Below, one piece after another: positions 17,801-26,316 of a stretch of DNA of 44,583 nucleotides; the stretch's first letter is position 1; the number at the start of each line of letters is the position of its first letter. Source of the DNA: Micromonospora sp. CB01531 (GTDB lineage Bacteria; Actinomycetota; Actinomycetes; Mycobacteriales; Micromonosporaceae); assembly GCF_001905095.1 (NCBI RefSeq), contig NZ_LWLS01000106.1, positions 1 to 44,583 of the forward strand, written 5' to 3'. The notes below the pieces were generated by a model that saw only the letters and a list, made by a program, of their open reading frames with translations, made no database searches and was not told the DNA's origin. The position numbers and the translations under genes are program-made.

Positions 17801-19740
17801 ACGGTCGCGTTGAAGCGGTCGTCGTGGGCGCGCAGCGCTTGGAGGACCTGCCACACCGTCTTGAAGCGCTGGTTGTCGGCGAGCGCCTTCTCCGGGGCCA
17901 TGCCGGCGGGGATGGCGACCGGCAGGATGATGTAGCCGTAGTTCTTGCCGGGGGCGAGGCGCATGACCCGCCCGACGGACTGGACGACGTCTACCACGGA
18001 GTTGCGAGGGTGGAGGAAGAGAACGGCGTCCAGGCTCGGCACGTCCACGCCCTCGGAGAGGCAACGGGCGTTCGACAGGATGCGGGCCTGGGCCGGGCCC
18101 GGGTCCTGCTTCAACCAGTCCAACAGCTTGTTGCGCCGCAGCGTATTGAATGTGCCGTCGACGTGCTCGACCTCGCAGCGCAACACCTCGTCGTCGGCGT
18201 CGTCGTAGGCGTCGACCACCTCGTTGAATCGCCTTGCGATCGCCGTAGAGTCGGCAATCGAACGGGCGAACGCGACGGCCCGTTTCATGGGCGCCTCGCC
18301 CTCGGCGAACCGGGAGCCATCGGCGAACGTGCCGGTACGCTTGGCCATCGCGTTCCAGCAGCCGATGATCTTCGCCGCGTCGTCAAGCCTCAGTTCGGAG
18401 TCCCCACCGGCAAGACCCTGCTGCAGCGTCTTGGCGACCCTGCCTTCGTCCACGGTGAGGATGAGGACCTTGTAATCGGTGAGCAGCCCCTGCTCGACGG
18501 CTCGCCCAAAGCCCAGCCGGTGGAACTCGGGGCCGTACGTGGCCTCGTCGTCCATCGAGGCCAGCAACGCGTCCGCGTTCCTCGCCTCGGCCTTGGTGTC
18601 CTCGTTATAGATCCGCGGGGTTGCGGTCATGTAGAGGCGGCGGTCGCCGCCGAGGAAGGTGTCGTCGTGAACCCGGACGAACGACGACTCGTCATGGCCG
18701 GCCAGCGTGACACCGGTCGTACGGTGGGCCTCGTCGCACAGGACCAGGTCAAACCGAGGCAAACCCTTACGCTGGGCCGCCGCCACCGTCCCGATGGACT
18801 GGTAGGTGGAGAAGACCACGGTCAGCCCTGGCTCCGCCTCAACCCTGGCCATCTGCTCGATCAGCCGGTCGGGGTCCGTGCTGGCGGGCAGGGCCAAGTC
18901 GTACGTGGTCATGTCGTTGTCGTCGCCCATGGCGGCCCGCTGCTTGCCGACCTTCGTGTCCGAGCACACGGCGAACGCGCGCAGCGGTACCTCGGATTCG
19001 TATGACCATTCGCGCAGGCTCTGCGACAGGAGGGCGATGGAGGGGACCAGGAAGAGCACATTGGTGTGCTCCGTCTCCCCAGTGACGGCACGCTCGCGCT
19101 GTAGCCGTTCGGCGATCTTCAGGCTGGTGAAGGTCTTACCGGTCCCGCACGCCATAATCAGCTTGCCGCGGTTGCGCTCGGTGAAACCGGCGAAGACGTC
19201 GTCGATCGCCTCGCGCTGGTGCTTGAGCGGCGACTTCTTGGCGCGCAGCGTCATCTCGACTCGGTGGTCGAGGGTGGGCAGGTGCCACTGCACTGGGCTC
19301 TGCGCGATCTCCTCGAGCCCGATGCGCGTGACAGGAATCTGCTGATCGGCGAGTGCCGCTTCGGCGTGGACGTTCCACTTGTCGGTCGTCGAGATGATCA
19401 GACGGCGGGTGAAGCCGCCCTTGCCGGAGGCGGTGAAGAAGGAGTCGATATCCGCCTTTTCTACCGTGTGGTCCGGCTCGTAGAACTTGCACTGGATGGC
19501 GCAGTAACCACCCGTCTCCCGGTCCTGCGCGACCAGGTCGATGCCGACGTCCCGCTTGTCGTCTGCAGCTCCCGGCCAGTCGGCCCACATCCACACCCGG
19601 CTGAACTGTTCGGTCCACTGCGGGTCAGTGCTCAGGTACTGGAGCATCAGCTCCTCGAAGCGGGTGCCACGATCTCGATTGCTTGCCGAGCTGTCGCGGA
19701 TCGCCTTGATGACGTCGTGCACGGTCGTGGTCGTCGTCAC
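14863..19740 (-). CDS. type ISP restriction-modification enzyme (single polypeptide)
   Basis: A 1625-residue enzyme of the LlaGI/LlaBIII type, which methylates, translocates and cleaves with one chain. In order: an Mrr-like nuclease (GIDLVA then AIQCKFYE near residues 60-80), an SF2 helicase (Walker A ACGTGKT near 195, DEAH in CDEAHRTTG near 334, MTATPRIY, and QSVGRVMRLAPGK), an N6-adenine methyltransferase (motif I DPFVGTGTFP near 910, motif IV NPPY near 1017), and a C-terminal target-recognition region. The length matches the family (about 1,550-1,650). I start at the GTG at 19740; the open frame reaches 19797. No separate specificity subunit is needed or seen. It appears intact. Confidence 0.93.
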   Translation of the reverse strand: MTTTTTVHDVIKAIRDSSASNRDRGTRFEELMLQYLSTDPQWTEQFSRVWMWADWPGAADDKRDVGIDLVAQDRETGGYCAIQCKFYEPDHTVEKADIDSFFTASGKGGFTRRLIISTTDKWNVHAEAALADQQIPVTRIGLEEIAQSPVQWHLPTLDHRVEMTLRAKKSPLKHQREAIDDVFAGFTERNRGKLIMACGTGKTFTSLKIAERLQRERAVTGETEHTNVLFLVPSIALLSQSLREWSYESEVPLRAFAVCSDTKVGKQRAAMGDDNDMTTYDLALPASTDPDRLIEQMARVEAEPGLTVVFSTYQSIGTVAAAQRKGLPRFDLVLCDEAHRTTGVTLAGHDESSFVRVHDDTFLGGDRRLYMTATPRIYNEDTKAEARNADALLASMDDEATYGPEFHRLGFGRAVEQGLLTDYKVLILTVDEGRVAKTLQQGLAGGDSELRLDDAAKIIGCWNAMAKRTGTFADGSRFAEGEAPMKRAVAFARSIADSTAIARRFNEVVDAYDDADDEVLRCEVEHVDGTFNTLRRNKLLDWLKQDPGPAQARILSNARCLSEGVDVPSLDAVLFLHPRNSVVDVVQSVGRVMRLAPGKNYGYIILPVAIPAGMAPEKALADNQRFKTVWQVLQALRAHDDRFNATVNQIELNKNKPDNKIGIGSIGPGDESVGDRDGSSATDSAEAAKAKEAQSAKHIQDALFAVTEWREAIYARIVEKVGQRQYWEDWARDIAQIADRHVTRIKAALTLPEKRSAFEEFLGELRVNINPGVSESDAIDMLAQHIVTKPVFDALFKDYGFAEHNPVSKAMQRMLDILDDQGLDAESKKLDEFYQSVRVRAEGIDNHEGRQRVIVELYDKFFKTALPKTADALGIVYTPVEVVDFIIRSTEQALNKHFGRSLSDEGVQIIDPFVGTGTFPVRLLQSGYIKPEDLLRKYTSELHANEIVLLAYYLAAVNIEAAFHDLVGGAYRPFEGIVLTDTFQLAEGTAKLDGLDVLEGNSERAKKQQTQKITVVIGNPPYSVGQDSVNDNNQNLKYKALDERIETTYGARTNATSRRTLYDSYIRAIRWASDRLEDEGVVAYVSNGGYIDGNTYDGLRKSLIDEFDAIYCYNLRGNQRTSGEQSRKEGGKIFGSGSRNTVAILILIKGGKVAGKNPHGLLRYRDIGDYLTREQKLGTLGAQDLGTVEWHELVPNTEGDWINQRDDRFAAFQALGDRDSAEGSEAIFAAYSLGLGTNRDAWVYNYSQSHLSTNVASTIDFYNSEVGRFDEHCRARGITRPQAADAEAFIDRNPTKISWSSSLIPKVARRKNVVFDPSRVVPSSYRAFCRQHLYFDRDLNHRQGKLPQMFPTPRHENFGFYINGFHATAEFALLAVDLIPCLDLFGKGGYFFSRYTFGEFDSGDGLFAAADVAVDYVRIDNITDAALLNYRRLYSDPTIDKDDIFCYTYGLLHSPEYRERFAADLKKSLPRIPKVVDFRGFAEAGRQLADLHIHYEQVQPYQGVVETVAGDASTTPLDELYRVGKMKFARAKGVVDRSTILYNHRVTLSNIPEEAYRYQLGARSAIEWIIDRYQVKTDKDSGIVNDPNDWSDDPRYVVDLLKRIVTVSLETMKIVDGLPPLDILG

Positions 19741-19996
19741 TACGCTTCGATTCCCGTCACAGGTTGTCGGCGAGCGAGCGCTCGCCGGAAGGATCACAGA
19801 CCGGAGGTACGCGGAACTCTACCGCTGCCCAGCGGAGGGAAGCAGTAGCTGCAGCTCTTCGGTGCCCGGGCCGTATGGCTCGTCGCGGGCCAGGTGACGC
19901 CGGCTTACTCGCGGGTCTGTGCAGGCGGCTGGGCCCGCTTGGGGCACCCGACACTGACCGGAGGTGCTAGGCGACAACCGTCTGTACCAATAATTG

Positions 19997-20335
19997 TCAT
20001 TCTGGAGCTGCTGTACCTAGCCGCCGATCTTGCGTCCGCTCCGGTGGCCGGGCCCCGTCCTGCGCTCGCCATTGCCCAGCGGTGTCGGCGCGGAGCAGGC
20101 GCTCGACCATGCCGAGGGCCTCTTCCTCCGTCTCGTACTCCCAGCGCAGGACCTTGCCCGTCTCGGCGTCGCCGGCGCGGGCCACCACCGTCCAGCGGCT
20201 CTGGCGCACCAGCCACACATCGCGGCGCGCCAAACGCCCCCAGACCCCGTTCCACCAGCGTCGGACCACTTCCTGCACGAGGTGATCGTACGCATGTTCG
20301 ATAACCGGGAGGGGTTGGGTTGCGAACAAGATCAC
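19997..20335 (-). CDS. conserved hypothetical protein (112 aa)
   Basis: A small protein rich in Arg/Trp (VRRWWNGVWGRLARRDVWLV, then WTVVARAGDAETGKVLRWEYETEEEA). The last part resembles a strand-turn-strand plus helix with an acidic patch; I know no function. Its GTG at 20335 overlaps the stop of the preceding 65-residue gene (GTGA), so the two are translated together. The C-terminal 25 residues are polar and probably disordered. Confidence 0.6.
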   Translation of the reverse strand: MILFATQPLPVIEHAYDHLVQEVVRRWWNGVWGRLARRDVWLVRQSRWTVVARAGDAETGKVLRWEYETEEEALGMVERLLRADTAGQWRAQDGARPPERTQDRRLGTAAPE

Positions 20336-20529
20336 TCACAGCGGTCCTCGGCGCCCCGGCCGTAGGGTTCGCAGCAGTCGAGGCGGTGCCGATACACCCG
20401 TAGGTCCCGCCCGTGTCGGTGCCCGAACTCGGGCGTGATCTCGTACAGGCAGGCCCGCCACACGACGGTCTCCCCGCCGCCGGGCACCACCTGGCCATCA
20501 CCTGGGCCGCCCCGCAGTAGCACCTCCAC
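20332..20529 (-). CDS. conserved hypothetical protein (65 aa)
   Basis: Begins MEVLLRGGPGDGQVVPGGG, a GGP.DG.. N-terminus recurring in small actinobacterial proteins of unknown role, followed by RACLYEITPEF and VYRHRLDCCEPYG. First gene of a two-gene unit with the 112-residue protein downstream (GTGA overlap). Starts at GTG 20529; another GTG two codons later is possible. Confidence 0.6.
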   Translation of the reverse strand: MEVLLRGGPGDGQVVPGGGETVVWRACLYEITPEFGHRHGRDLRVYRHRLDCCEPYGRGAEDRCE

Positions 20530-20695
20530 ACCCCGACCGTACGTACTCCGCCGCGGCTAGGCCCCGATCACGCGTGCCGTCAGCGGTCCAAGCGGCTTGC
20601 CGTGGAGCGTTTCCGTGGCTCTCTCTGTCAGGATCTCGTGAGACACCGGAGCACCGGATGTTCTGAAGTAGGGCGAGACGGAATCATCAGCGATC

Positions 20696-20890
20696 GTGAT
20701 CATGGTGGCGCGGTGGGTGGGTGAGCTGTCCGACCGGCTCAGCGCCTCCCAGGTGCGGCAGGCGTACCGGCTGCTGGCGCAGATCATGCGGGCCGCAGTG
20801 GACAACGAGATCATTGGGTCGAGTCCGTGCCGGTCGGTACGTCTGCCTCGGCTGCCGGAGTCTGACCCGCCGGGAGCGCTGCCGGCCGCC
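20696..20890 (+). pseudogene. tyrosine integrase fragment (SAM-like core-binding part)
   Basis: This frame reads WVGELSDRLSASQVRQAYRL, then LAQIMRAAVDNEIIGSSPCR and SVRLPRLPES, the hallmark end of the N-terminal SAM-like domain of actinobacterial phage-type integrases, just before the catalytic domain. Only about 60 residues are recognisable. The catalytic Arg, HxxR and Tyr boxes are absent downstream, where a different small gene begins. It is a leftover of an older integration event. Confidence 0.65.
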
Positions 20891-20937
20891 GTGATCGGAC
20901 GGCCGAAAGAGCCTGCGAGCGTCGATTCGGAGCAACG

Positions 20938-21108
20938 ATGGACCAGGGTGACGCGCCCGACGTGGAGGAAACCCCCGTCTGCTGCGGCAAGCATCTGCCC
21001 CCAAATGAAGGCAAACCGATCGCCCTCGCCTGTCAGCTCTGCCGGAACTCACCGACCTACTACCGGCGCGACGAACTCGAAGGCGCAGGGGCTGGCAGCA
21101 CTCTGTGA
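20938..21108 (+). CDS. small cysteine-rich (zinc-ribbon-like) protein, 56 aa
   Basis: ATG at 20938 with GGAG five bases upstream. The product has a CC pair (PVCCGKHLPPNEG) and a CQLC pair (ACQLCRNSPTYYRR), a CC...CxxC layout that suits a zinc ribbon. Similar tiny proteins occur in actinobacterial mobile elements. It follows the integrase fragment on the same strand. Function unknown. Confidence 0.5.
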   Translation: MDQGDAPDVEETPVCCGKHLPPNEGKPIALACQLCRNSPTYYRRDELEGAGAGSTL

Positions 21109-21177
21109 CCGCTGATCGGCTACGCGATCTTCGGTGAAACGGCCCGGTCACACCGGCGCGCGGCCGACGATCGGACG

Positions 21178-21420
21178 GTGTGGGAGCGCGTCGACGTGCC
21201 AGCCGTCGGGGGTCCGGTCGACGGCCGAAACCTCATGGTGCCGCTCGACGACGATGGCCTGCCGCCGGAGACGATCGACCAGTCGTGGCTGTGGGTCGAG
21301 TACGGCGGCGAGCTACTCGACGCCGACGTTGACGGGGCGTACGAGCTCGAACCGGTCGCCGGGGCTGGGCCGCCGTGGCTGTATCTGTGGGTGCCGCATC
21401 GGCACACCACATCGGCATGA
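21178..21420 (+). CDS. conserved hypothetical protein (80 aa)
   Basis: Reads VDVPAVGGPVDGRNLMVPLD then QSWLWVEYGGELLDADVDG and ends in PWLYLWVPHR. The GGP.DG start resembles the 65-residue protein at 20332-20529, hinting at a shared small fold. The GTG at 21178 is the first start in frame, without a clear ribosome site, so the true start is uncertain. Function unknown. Confidence 0.45.
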   Translation: MWERVDVPAVGGPVDGRNLMVPLDDDGLPPETIDQSWLWVEYGGELLDADVDGAYELEPVAGAGPPWLYLWVPHRHTTSA

Positions 21421-21576
21421 GACGGACGGCGCCGGCTGCAACCGTCGAAGGGCTCGGAAGGGTGACCTCGGGTGGCGGGATCCGCTACCCCTTGCGGATC
21501 GCGCACGGTCACACCTTCCGGGCCCCTCGTGCGCCCGGCCGCTGGAGGGAGGCGGCGGGCGTCACCGGAGGAACGT

Positions 21577-22668
21577 TCAGTCGGAGCTGGTGCTCTCGTG
21601 GTTGTGGCGCTTCTCGATGCAGGTGTTGCGCATGCGGTCGAGTGCGCGGGACATGCGCGGCCCGTCGCGGTGGTGCGGATGGGCGTGGAGGTGCGCTGCG
21701 ACGGTACGGGCGAGTAGTTGGCGGGCCGACAGGCATTGGCCGTCCTGGTGGAGGACCAGGGCGAGAGTGGCTTGGGCGGCGAGGGTGGGCAGGGCGCGGG
21801 GGCCTTCGGCTTCGGTGTTCTGCCGGATGAGGTCGCTGTAGCAGCTCGCGGCGAGGGTGAGGTTGCCCGCGCGGCGGTGTACGGCGGCGAGGGCTTTGAG
21901 GGCGTCGCGGGCCTCGGCGGACGTCACGCCGAGCAGAGCCTTCAGGGAGCGGTGCGCCCAGCCAGCCCACGGCACGACGCCTTCGGGGTCGCCCTCGGCG
22001 ACGGCGAGTTCGGCCAGCAAGGTGGCCGCCCTGGCGGTGGCGCTATCCGGGGCGATCCCGCCGGCGGGGTCACTGTGCAGCAGACCGGTACGCAGGGCCT
22101 CGATCGCGGCTGCGGGGTTGCCTGCGTCGGCTTGGCGGCGGGCGTAGTCGAGGCGCGACGCCATGGACAGCGTCGGCTTGGCGAGCTGACGGGGAATCAA
22201 CCGCCAGGCGATGTGCAAGTCGGAGGCTGTTCGGCCGACGGCAACCCGCTGGACCGGGCCGAGGGCGTAGGAGGCAGCGTCGGCGGTCTTGCCGCGCGGC
22301 ACGAGGTGCGGGGTGTGGTCAAGGACGGCCTTGGCGATGACGTCGCGCAGTAGAGCAGCGGACACAGGTGCCCGGCCGCACGACGGACGGCACAGGTACT
22401 GCTGCTCGCAGCCAGGAAGCTGGAGCAGGATCATCGGCTGGTCGCAGTCGTGGCAGAACAGCAGGCCTGGCGGCACTGGGGCGGCTTGCACGGCTCTGGC
22501 GCGCGACACCCACTCGGCGACCGTGGCCGGCGACAGGCTGGTTTCTTTCGCCACGACGCCGATTGCCGCGTGAAGACCGCGTTCGGCGGCGCGTTCGAGT
22601 GTTGCGGCCACGACGTCCGCAAGGAATGCCAGTGTCCACTCGGCGCTGGGCCGTGTCCGCGACGGCAT
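21577..22668 (-). CDS. zinc-ribbon and TPR-like protein
   Basis: A 363-residue protein. The N-terminal 65 residues contain a helix-turn-helix-like stretch (VVAKETSLSPATVAEWVSRA). A four-Cys ribbon follows (FCHDCDQPMILL ... YLCRPSCGR), reminiscent of the zinc ribbon of serine recombinases. From about residue 170 to the end it is Ala/Leu-rich helical repeat (TPR-like). The start ATG at 22668 has GAGGAG six bases upstream. Last gene of the minus-strand run that begins near 27366. Fold suggests a DNA-binding sensor or scaffold; no recombinase catalytic domain is present. Confidence 0.65.
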   Translation of the reverse strand: MPSRTRPSAEWTLAFLADVVAATLERAAERGLHAAIGVVAKETSLSPATVAEWVSRARAVQAAPVPPGLLFCHDCDQPMILLQLPGCEQQYLCRPSCGRAPVSAALLRDVIAKAVLDHTPHLVPRGKTADAASYALGPVQRVAVGRTASDLHIAWRLIPRQLAKPTLSMASRLDYARRQADAGNPAAAIEALRTGLLHSDPAGGIAPDSATARAATLLAELAVAEGDPEGVVPWAGWAHRSLKALLGVTSAEARDALKALAAVHRRAGNLTLAASCYSDLIRQNTEAEGPRALPTLAAQATLALVLHQDGQCLSARQLLARTVAAHLHAHPHHRDGPRMSRALDRMRNTCIEKRHNHESTSSD

Positions 22669-22740
22669 GGACTGCTCCTCTCGGCCCGGCACCAAGGCCG
22701 CCGCGTCGTTGAGGCGGCCCTGGTGCCGGTGGTCAGATGG

Positions 22741-23364
22741 TCAGCCGGCGGTTGCCGGCGTGGATGGGGGAACGGGGCGCGCACCGCGTTGGAGTGGCCA
22801 GATCCGCGGGCCGCTGGGTAGGTGCAGCGGAAGGTCCGGCCGGTAGCCGTGCTGGCACAGCAGGTCGCGGGCGCCCTCGTTCGTGACGACCGCGTACACC
22901 GGGAGTCCGGTCCGGTCGACCATCTGGTGGTGCCGACGCAGCAGTTCGTCGGCGGCAGGCCACCCGTAGCCGTGCTGCACGGCCAGCCAGGACAGCCAGT
23001 GGTGCGGCGCATCGGACCGATAGCTGCGCACCGCGGCGTTCAGCTCGCCGAACCGGGGCGCTGCCCGGCCCGCGAACGTCGTCAGGTGATGGTCCCCGAG
23101 CACCCAGCGGTCTGCGTCGAGGTCGTGCGTCCGCCACAGCGCGACCGCCGACCAGTCCAGCGTCACGTCGACGCGGCCCGTCTCGATTGCGTGGTCGACG
23201 TCGACCGCGAGCAGCCGGTGCAGGACGGTGGTCCGCTCCTGCGGGTCCGGCACCAGCCACTCGGCGACCGGGTCACGTTCGAGCGCGGCGACCAGCAGCG
23301 CGGTGACGGCGGCGACATCGGCCGGCACGGCTCGGCGTGATGGGGTGGCCATGATGGCGTTCAC
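22741..23364 (-). CDS. GNAT-like protein with degenerate acetyl-CoA loop
   Basis: A 207-residue paralogue of the GNAT upstream of it: same N-terminus (VPADVAAVTALLVAALERDP vs the neighbour's PPDARQLLPVLVDAFLDGP), same AEWLVPDPQERT block and same 'LSWLAV' strand. Where the neighbour has the acetyl-CoA pyrophosphate loop QGRGVGS, this protein has QHGYGWPA, losing the usual Q/RxxGxG/A pattern. It probably cannot bind acetyl-CoA normally. It may be a structural partner or decayed copy. GTG at 23364 overlaps the previous stop; ATG at 23352 is an alternative. Confidence 0.75.
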   Translation of the reverse strand: MNAIMATPSRRAVPADVAAVTALLVAALERDPVAEWLVPDPQERTTVLHRLLAVDVDHAIETGRVDVTLDWSAVALWRTHDLDADRWVLGDHHLTTFAGRAAPRFGELNAAVRSYRSDAPHHWLSWLAVQHGYGWPAADELLRRHHQMVDRTGLPVYAVVTNEGARDLLCQHGYRPDLPLHLPSGPRIWPLQRGARPVPPSTPATAG

Positions 23365-24023
23365 AGCGATCCCCTGCGCGGCAGCATGACCGTAGGCGTC
23401 GGCTTGGGGACGCCTCCGTCACGCCACATCGGGAAGATCGGCGGGGCTTCGGCCGACGCCTGCATCGCCTGGCCGGCCTGGTAGCCGTGGCGCAGGTACA
23501 GGTCCCGGTTGCGGGTGTTGGACGCCTCCAGGTACGCCGGCTGGCCCTTCGCGTCGAGGGCTTTGTGGGCGTGGTCGAGCAGCATCGACCCGACCCCACG
23601 GCCCTGCCATTCGGGGTCGACGGCGAGGTACGCCAGGTACTCGTGCGGCATGCGTGGGTGCTTCGCCTCGAACAGCGCGTCGAGCAGCTGGAACTTCGGC
23701 GCGTACTTCCCGGTGGCCTGCTCCAACCGGTCCTGTAGTGCCGGATCGGCGGCGGGGGTCTCGTCCCGCCGATACCAGATCGCCACCGCGGACAGGTTGG
23801 TGGTGGTGTCGACCCGGCCGTCCCGCAGCCCGAGGTCCAGCATCATCCGGAAGTACCGGTAGTAGACGACGCGGCGTTCGGTGCGGTTCGGGATCAGCCA
23901 GTCGGCGACGGGCCCGTCAAGGAACGCGTCGACCAGCACGGGCAACAGCTGGCGGGCGTCGGGCGGCGTGGCCCGGCGGACTCCCAAGCCGGTACGGATC
24001 ACGGTCACGGTAGGGCTCCTCAT
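23361..24023 (-). CDS. GNAT family N-acetyltransferase
   Basis: A 220-residue acetyltransferase with an intact motif A (LAYLAVDPEWQGRGVGSMLL) and motif B (PAYLEASNTRNRDLYLRHGY), the pattern of small-molecule GNATs of the actinobacterial type. The open frame extends to 24296, but the ATG at 24023 overlaps the permease stop as ATGA and homology begins there. Its neighbours are an APC permease upstream and a degenerate GNAT downstream, so the substrate may be an amine or amino acid moved by the permease; this is inference. Confidence 0.85.
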   Translation of the reverse strand: MRSPTVTVIRTGLGVRRATPPDARQLLPVLVDAFLDGPVADWLIPNRTERRVVYYRYFRMMLDLGLRDGRVDTTTNLSAVAIWYRRDETPAADPALQDRLEQATGKYAPKFQLLDALFEAKHPRMPHEYLAYLAVDPEWQGRGVGSMLLDHAHKALDAKGQPAYLEASNTRNRDLYLRHGYQAGQAMQASAEAPPIFPMWRDGGVPKPTPTVMLPRRGSL

Positions 24024-25507
24024 GCGGGCTGGCGGACAGGATCGGGGGTGCGGATCGGTGCCGTGGCGCTTTCCGCGCCGAGACCGATCGCCCGGTAGAC
24101 GGCGGGTCGGGAGGACCGCAGGACGCCGGCCCACATCAGGCCGACCAGCGCGGCGACGGCGTATGCGGCCGGGAACGCCCACCTCAGCGGGGACGTCGAT
24201 TCGACGCCGAGGAGGGTGTCGAACTGCTGGATGGTGACGGTGAGGATCGCGCCGAGGGCGAGGGTCGCGAGGACGGGCGCGATCTTCGTCCGCCACGGCC
24301 CGTCGCTGTTGGCGGTGCGGGCGAAGAACGCGATCACCGAGGCAGAGGTGACTGTCATCAGGACGAGGACGCCCAAGCCTCCGGTGACCGTGATCCAGAA
24401 GAACAGGTGCACGATCGGGTCCGCGTCGGCGATCGCGTACCCGACGAGGACACCCAGGGCCACGACGCTCTGCACGATCGACCCGGCCTTCGGAGCGCCG
24501 GTCCGCAGGCTGGTGCGCCCGAGCATCGCTGGGAGCACCCGCTCACGGCCGAGGGCGAACAGGTACCGGGCAACGGTGTGGTGGAACGACAGCAGGGCCG
24601 CGAACAGGCTGGTGATGAACAGGACCCGGCCGACGGTGATGAAGCTGGACCCGAGGTGCGGGGACACCAGGTTGAAGATCAGGTCGGTGCCGTCGGTGCT
24701 GGCGGCCTCCACGATCTTGTCCGGGCCGGTGGCCACGGACATCGCCCACGCTGAGGCCCCGTAGAGCAGGCCGGTAATCGCTACCGCGATGTACGTCGCG
24801 CGGGGCACGGTCCGCTTCGGGTCCTTCGTCTCCTCGCTGAAAACGACCGTGCCCTCGAACCCGACGAACCCGGTGATCGCGGTGACCAGGGCGGCGCCGA
24901 TCCCGGTGGCCAGGATGTGGGAGGGGGCGAGGGTGTCGAACTTGATCCCGTCGGCGGGGTGGCTGACCATCACCACGTCGTAGATCAGCGCAACGACGAA
25001 CTCGCCGATGAGCATGAACGCCAGCACCTTGCCGTTGAGGTCGATGCGCAGCACCCCGAGGACGGCGACGGCTGCCCACGCGGCGAGCGCGCACAGCCAC
25101 CAGGTGGTGTCCCAACCGCGGTCGTTGAGGTACTGGCTCAGGACCGCCCCGAACCCGCCGTACAAGCCGATCTGCATGGCGTTGTAGGCCACCACGGCGA
25201 TCATTGCCGTGGCGACGCCAGCCGGCCGGCCGAGGCCTCGGGTGACGAAGGCGTAGAACGCGCCGGCGTTGACGATGCGCCTGCTCATGGCGACGTAGCC
25301 GACGGAGAACAGGGCGAGTACCGCCGCGACCACGAGGTAGGACACCGGGATGCCGACCACGCCGGTGACGGCGTACCCGGTCGTCGCGCCGCCGGCGACC
25401 ACCGTCAGTGGGGCTGCGGCCGCCACGACGAAGAAGATGACGGCGGGTATCCCGAGCCGGCCGCGTGCCAATACAGCCGACACGGTGTCAGGGTGCGATT
25501 GGGACAT
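24020..25507 (-). CDS. APC-family amino acid permease
   Basis: A 495-residue integral membrane transporter with about 12 hydrophobic segments. Helix 1 carries the unwound substrate-site glycines (VVAAAAPLTVVAGG), and the loop GFEGTVVFSEETKDPKRTVPRA is the family's helix 6-7 signature (amino-acid-polyamine-organocation superfamily). Other landmarks are RRIVNAGAFYAFVTRGLG and SFHHTVARYLFALGRERVLP. Start ATG at 25507 with GGGAGAG upstream; the stop overlaps the GNAT start. Substrate specificity cannot be read from the sequence; amino acid or polyamine uptake or exchange is the family role. Confidence 0.93.
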   Translation of the reverse strand: MSQSHPDTVSAVLARGRLGIPAVIFFVVAAAAPLTVVAGGATTGYAVTGVVGIPVSYLVVAAVLALFSVGYVAMSRRIVNAGAFYAFVTRGLGRPAGVATAMIAVVAYNAMQIGLYGGFGAVLSQYLNDRGWDTTWWLCALAAWAAVAVLGVLRIDLNGKVLAFMLIGEFVVALIYDVVMVSHPADGIKFDTLAPSHILATGIGAALVTAITGFVGFEGTVVFSEETKDPKRTVPRATYIAVAITGLLYGASAWAMSVATGPDKIVEAASTDGTDLIFNLVSPHLGSSFITVGRVLFITSLFAALLSFHHTVARYLFALGRERVLPAMLGRTSLRTGAPKAGSIVQSVVALGVLVGYAIADADPIVHLFFWITVTGGLGVLVLMTVTSASVIAFFARTANSDGPWRTKIAPVLATLALGAILTVTIQQFDTLLGVESTSPLRWAFPAAYAVAALVGLMWAGVLRSSRPAVYRAIGLGAESATAPIRTPDPVRQPA

Positions 25508-25564
25508 GGGGAAGCTCTCCCAAGAGGGTTGAGGGTGGACAGGTGGTGCAGCCGTGCCTGGAGG

Positions 25565-26296
25565 TCAGGTGCGGTGGCTGAGGACGGCTGAGCCGATCGC
25601 CGTGTCGAGGTCGGCGAGCAGGTCACGCATCGGCGGAGGTGCGGCCTCCAGCAGCCGCCGTAGATGCGCGGACACGGATAGCGGCGCGCCGTCGAGGATG
25701 AACTGATCCAGCCGGACCGATCGGGCGATGCCGGCCAGTGCGAGGTCGAACGGTTTGAGGTGTTCGTGGCGGCGCAGCTTCTGCGACAGCCTGGCCCACG
25801 ACCAGGCGGCCACGTTGATGTCCGTCGGGACGTGAATGGTCGTGGTGCGGAACAGCCGGCGGCTTTGCGTCGGGACGACCTTCCCGCCCTGCCACAGCCG
25901 TGTCGCTACCTGCTCGTGGGCGGTCGCCGACAGGTACGCCAGCCAGGTGCGGGTGGCGGTGTGCTGCGGCTCGGCGATCAGCCGGGCCAGGACCATGTGT
26001 TGCAGCCAGTCCTCCGGTGGTCGGTGGTCCTGGACCACCAGTTGTCCCCGGTTGAAGTGGATCCTGCCGGCGGCGCCCAGCTCGGCGAGCAGCGCGGCGG
26101 CCAGGCCGTAGTTGGTCGCGCTGTCGTGCAGGCGTGGCCGGCCGGTCTGGTCGTCGTGGGCGAGCATGAAGAACTCGTCGGCCAGCAGCATCGGCTGGTG
26201 GGGGCCGCCCCGCACCGTGTGGGGGTCGGCGGTGGGCATGGGCTCGGTGTGCACGTGCACGGTCGGGCGGTCGTCTGCGCCGGGGGGTGTGGTCAC
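25565..26296 (-). CDS. GPP34/GOLPH3-family protein
   Basis: A 243-residue protein of the Golgi phosphoprotein 3 (VPS74) fold, widespread in actinomycetes with unknown role. Family marks are LADEFFMLAHDDQTGRPRL at the N-terminus, the AAALLAELGAAGRI helix, and the C-terminal helical block (DLALAGIARSVRLDQFIL). Eukaryotic members bind phosphoinositide-containing membranes; whether the bacterial ones do is not known to me. GTG start at 26296. It lies 57 bp upstream of the permease, in the same direction, so a membrane-associated role beside it is plausible. Confidence 0.85.
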   Translation of the reverse strand: MTTPPGADDRPTVHVHTEPMPTADPHTVRGGPHQPMLLADEFFMLAHDDQTGRPRLHDSATNYGLAAALLAELGAAGRIHFNRGQLVVQDHRPPEDWLQHMVLARLIAEPQHTATRTWLAYLSATAHEQVATRLWQGGKVVPTQSRRLFRTTTIHVPTDINVAAWSWARLSQKLRRHEHLKPFDLALAGIARSVRLDQFILDGAPLSVSAHLRRLLEAAPPPMRDLLADLDTAIGSAVLSHRT

Positions 26297-26316
26297 CGCG
26301 GCTGGCCTCTCTCGGG

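Noticed and set aside
15925..19005. Long plus-strand open frames antisense to the type ISP enzyme (15925-16845, 16849-17448, 17824-19005)
   Set aside because: The opposite strand encodes a complete enzyme with all motifs; these frames have none.
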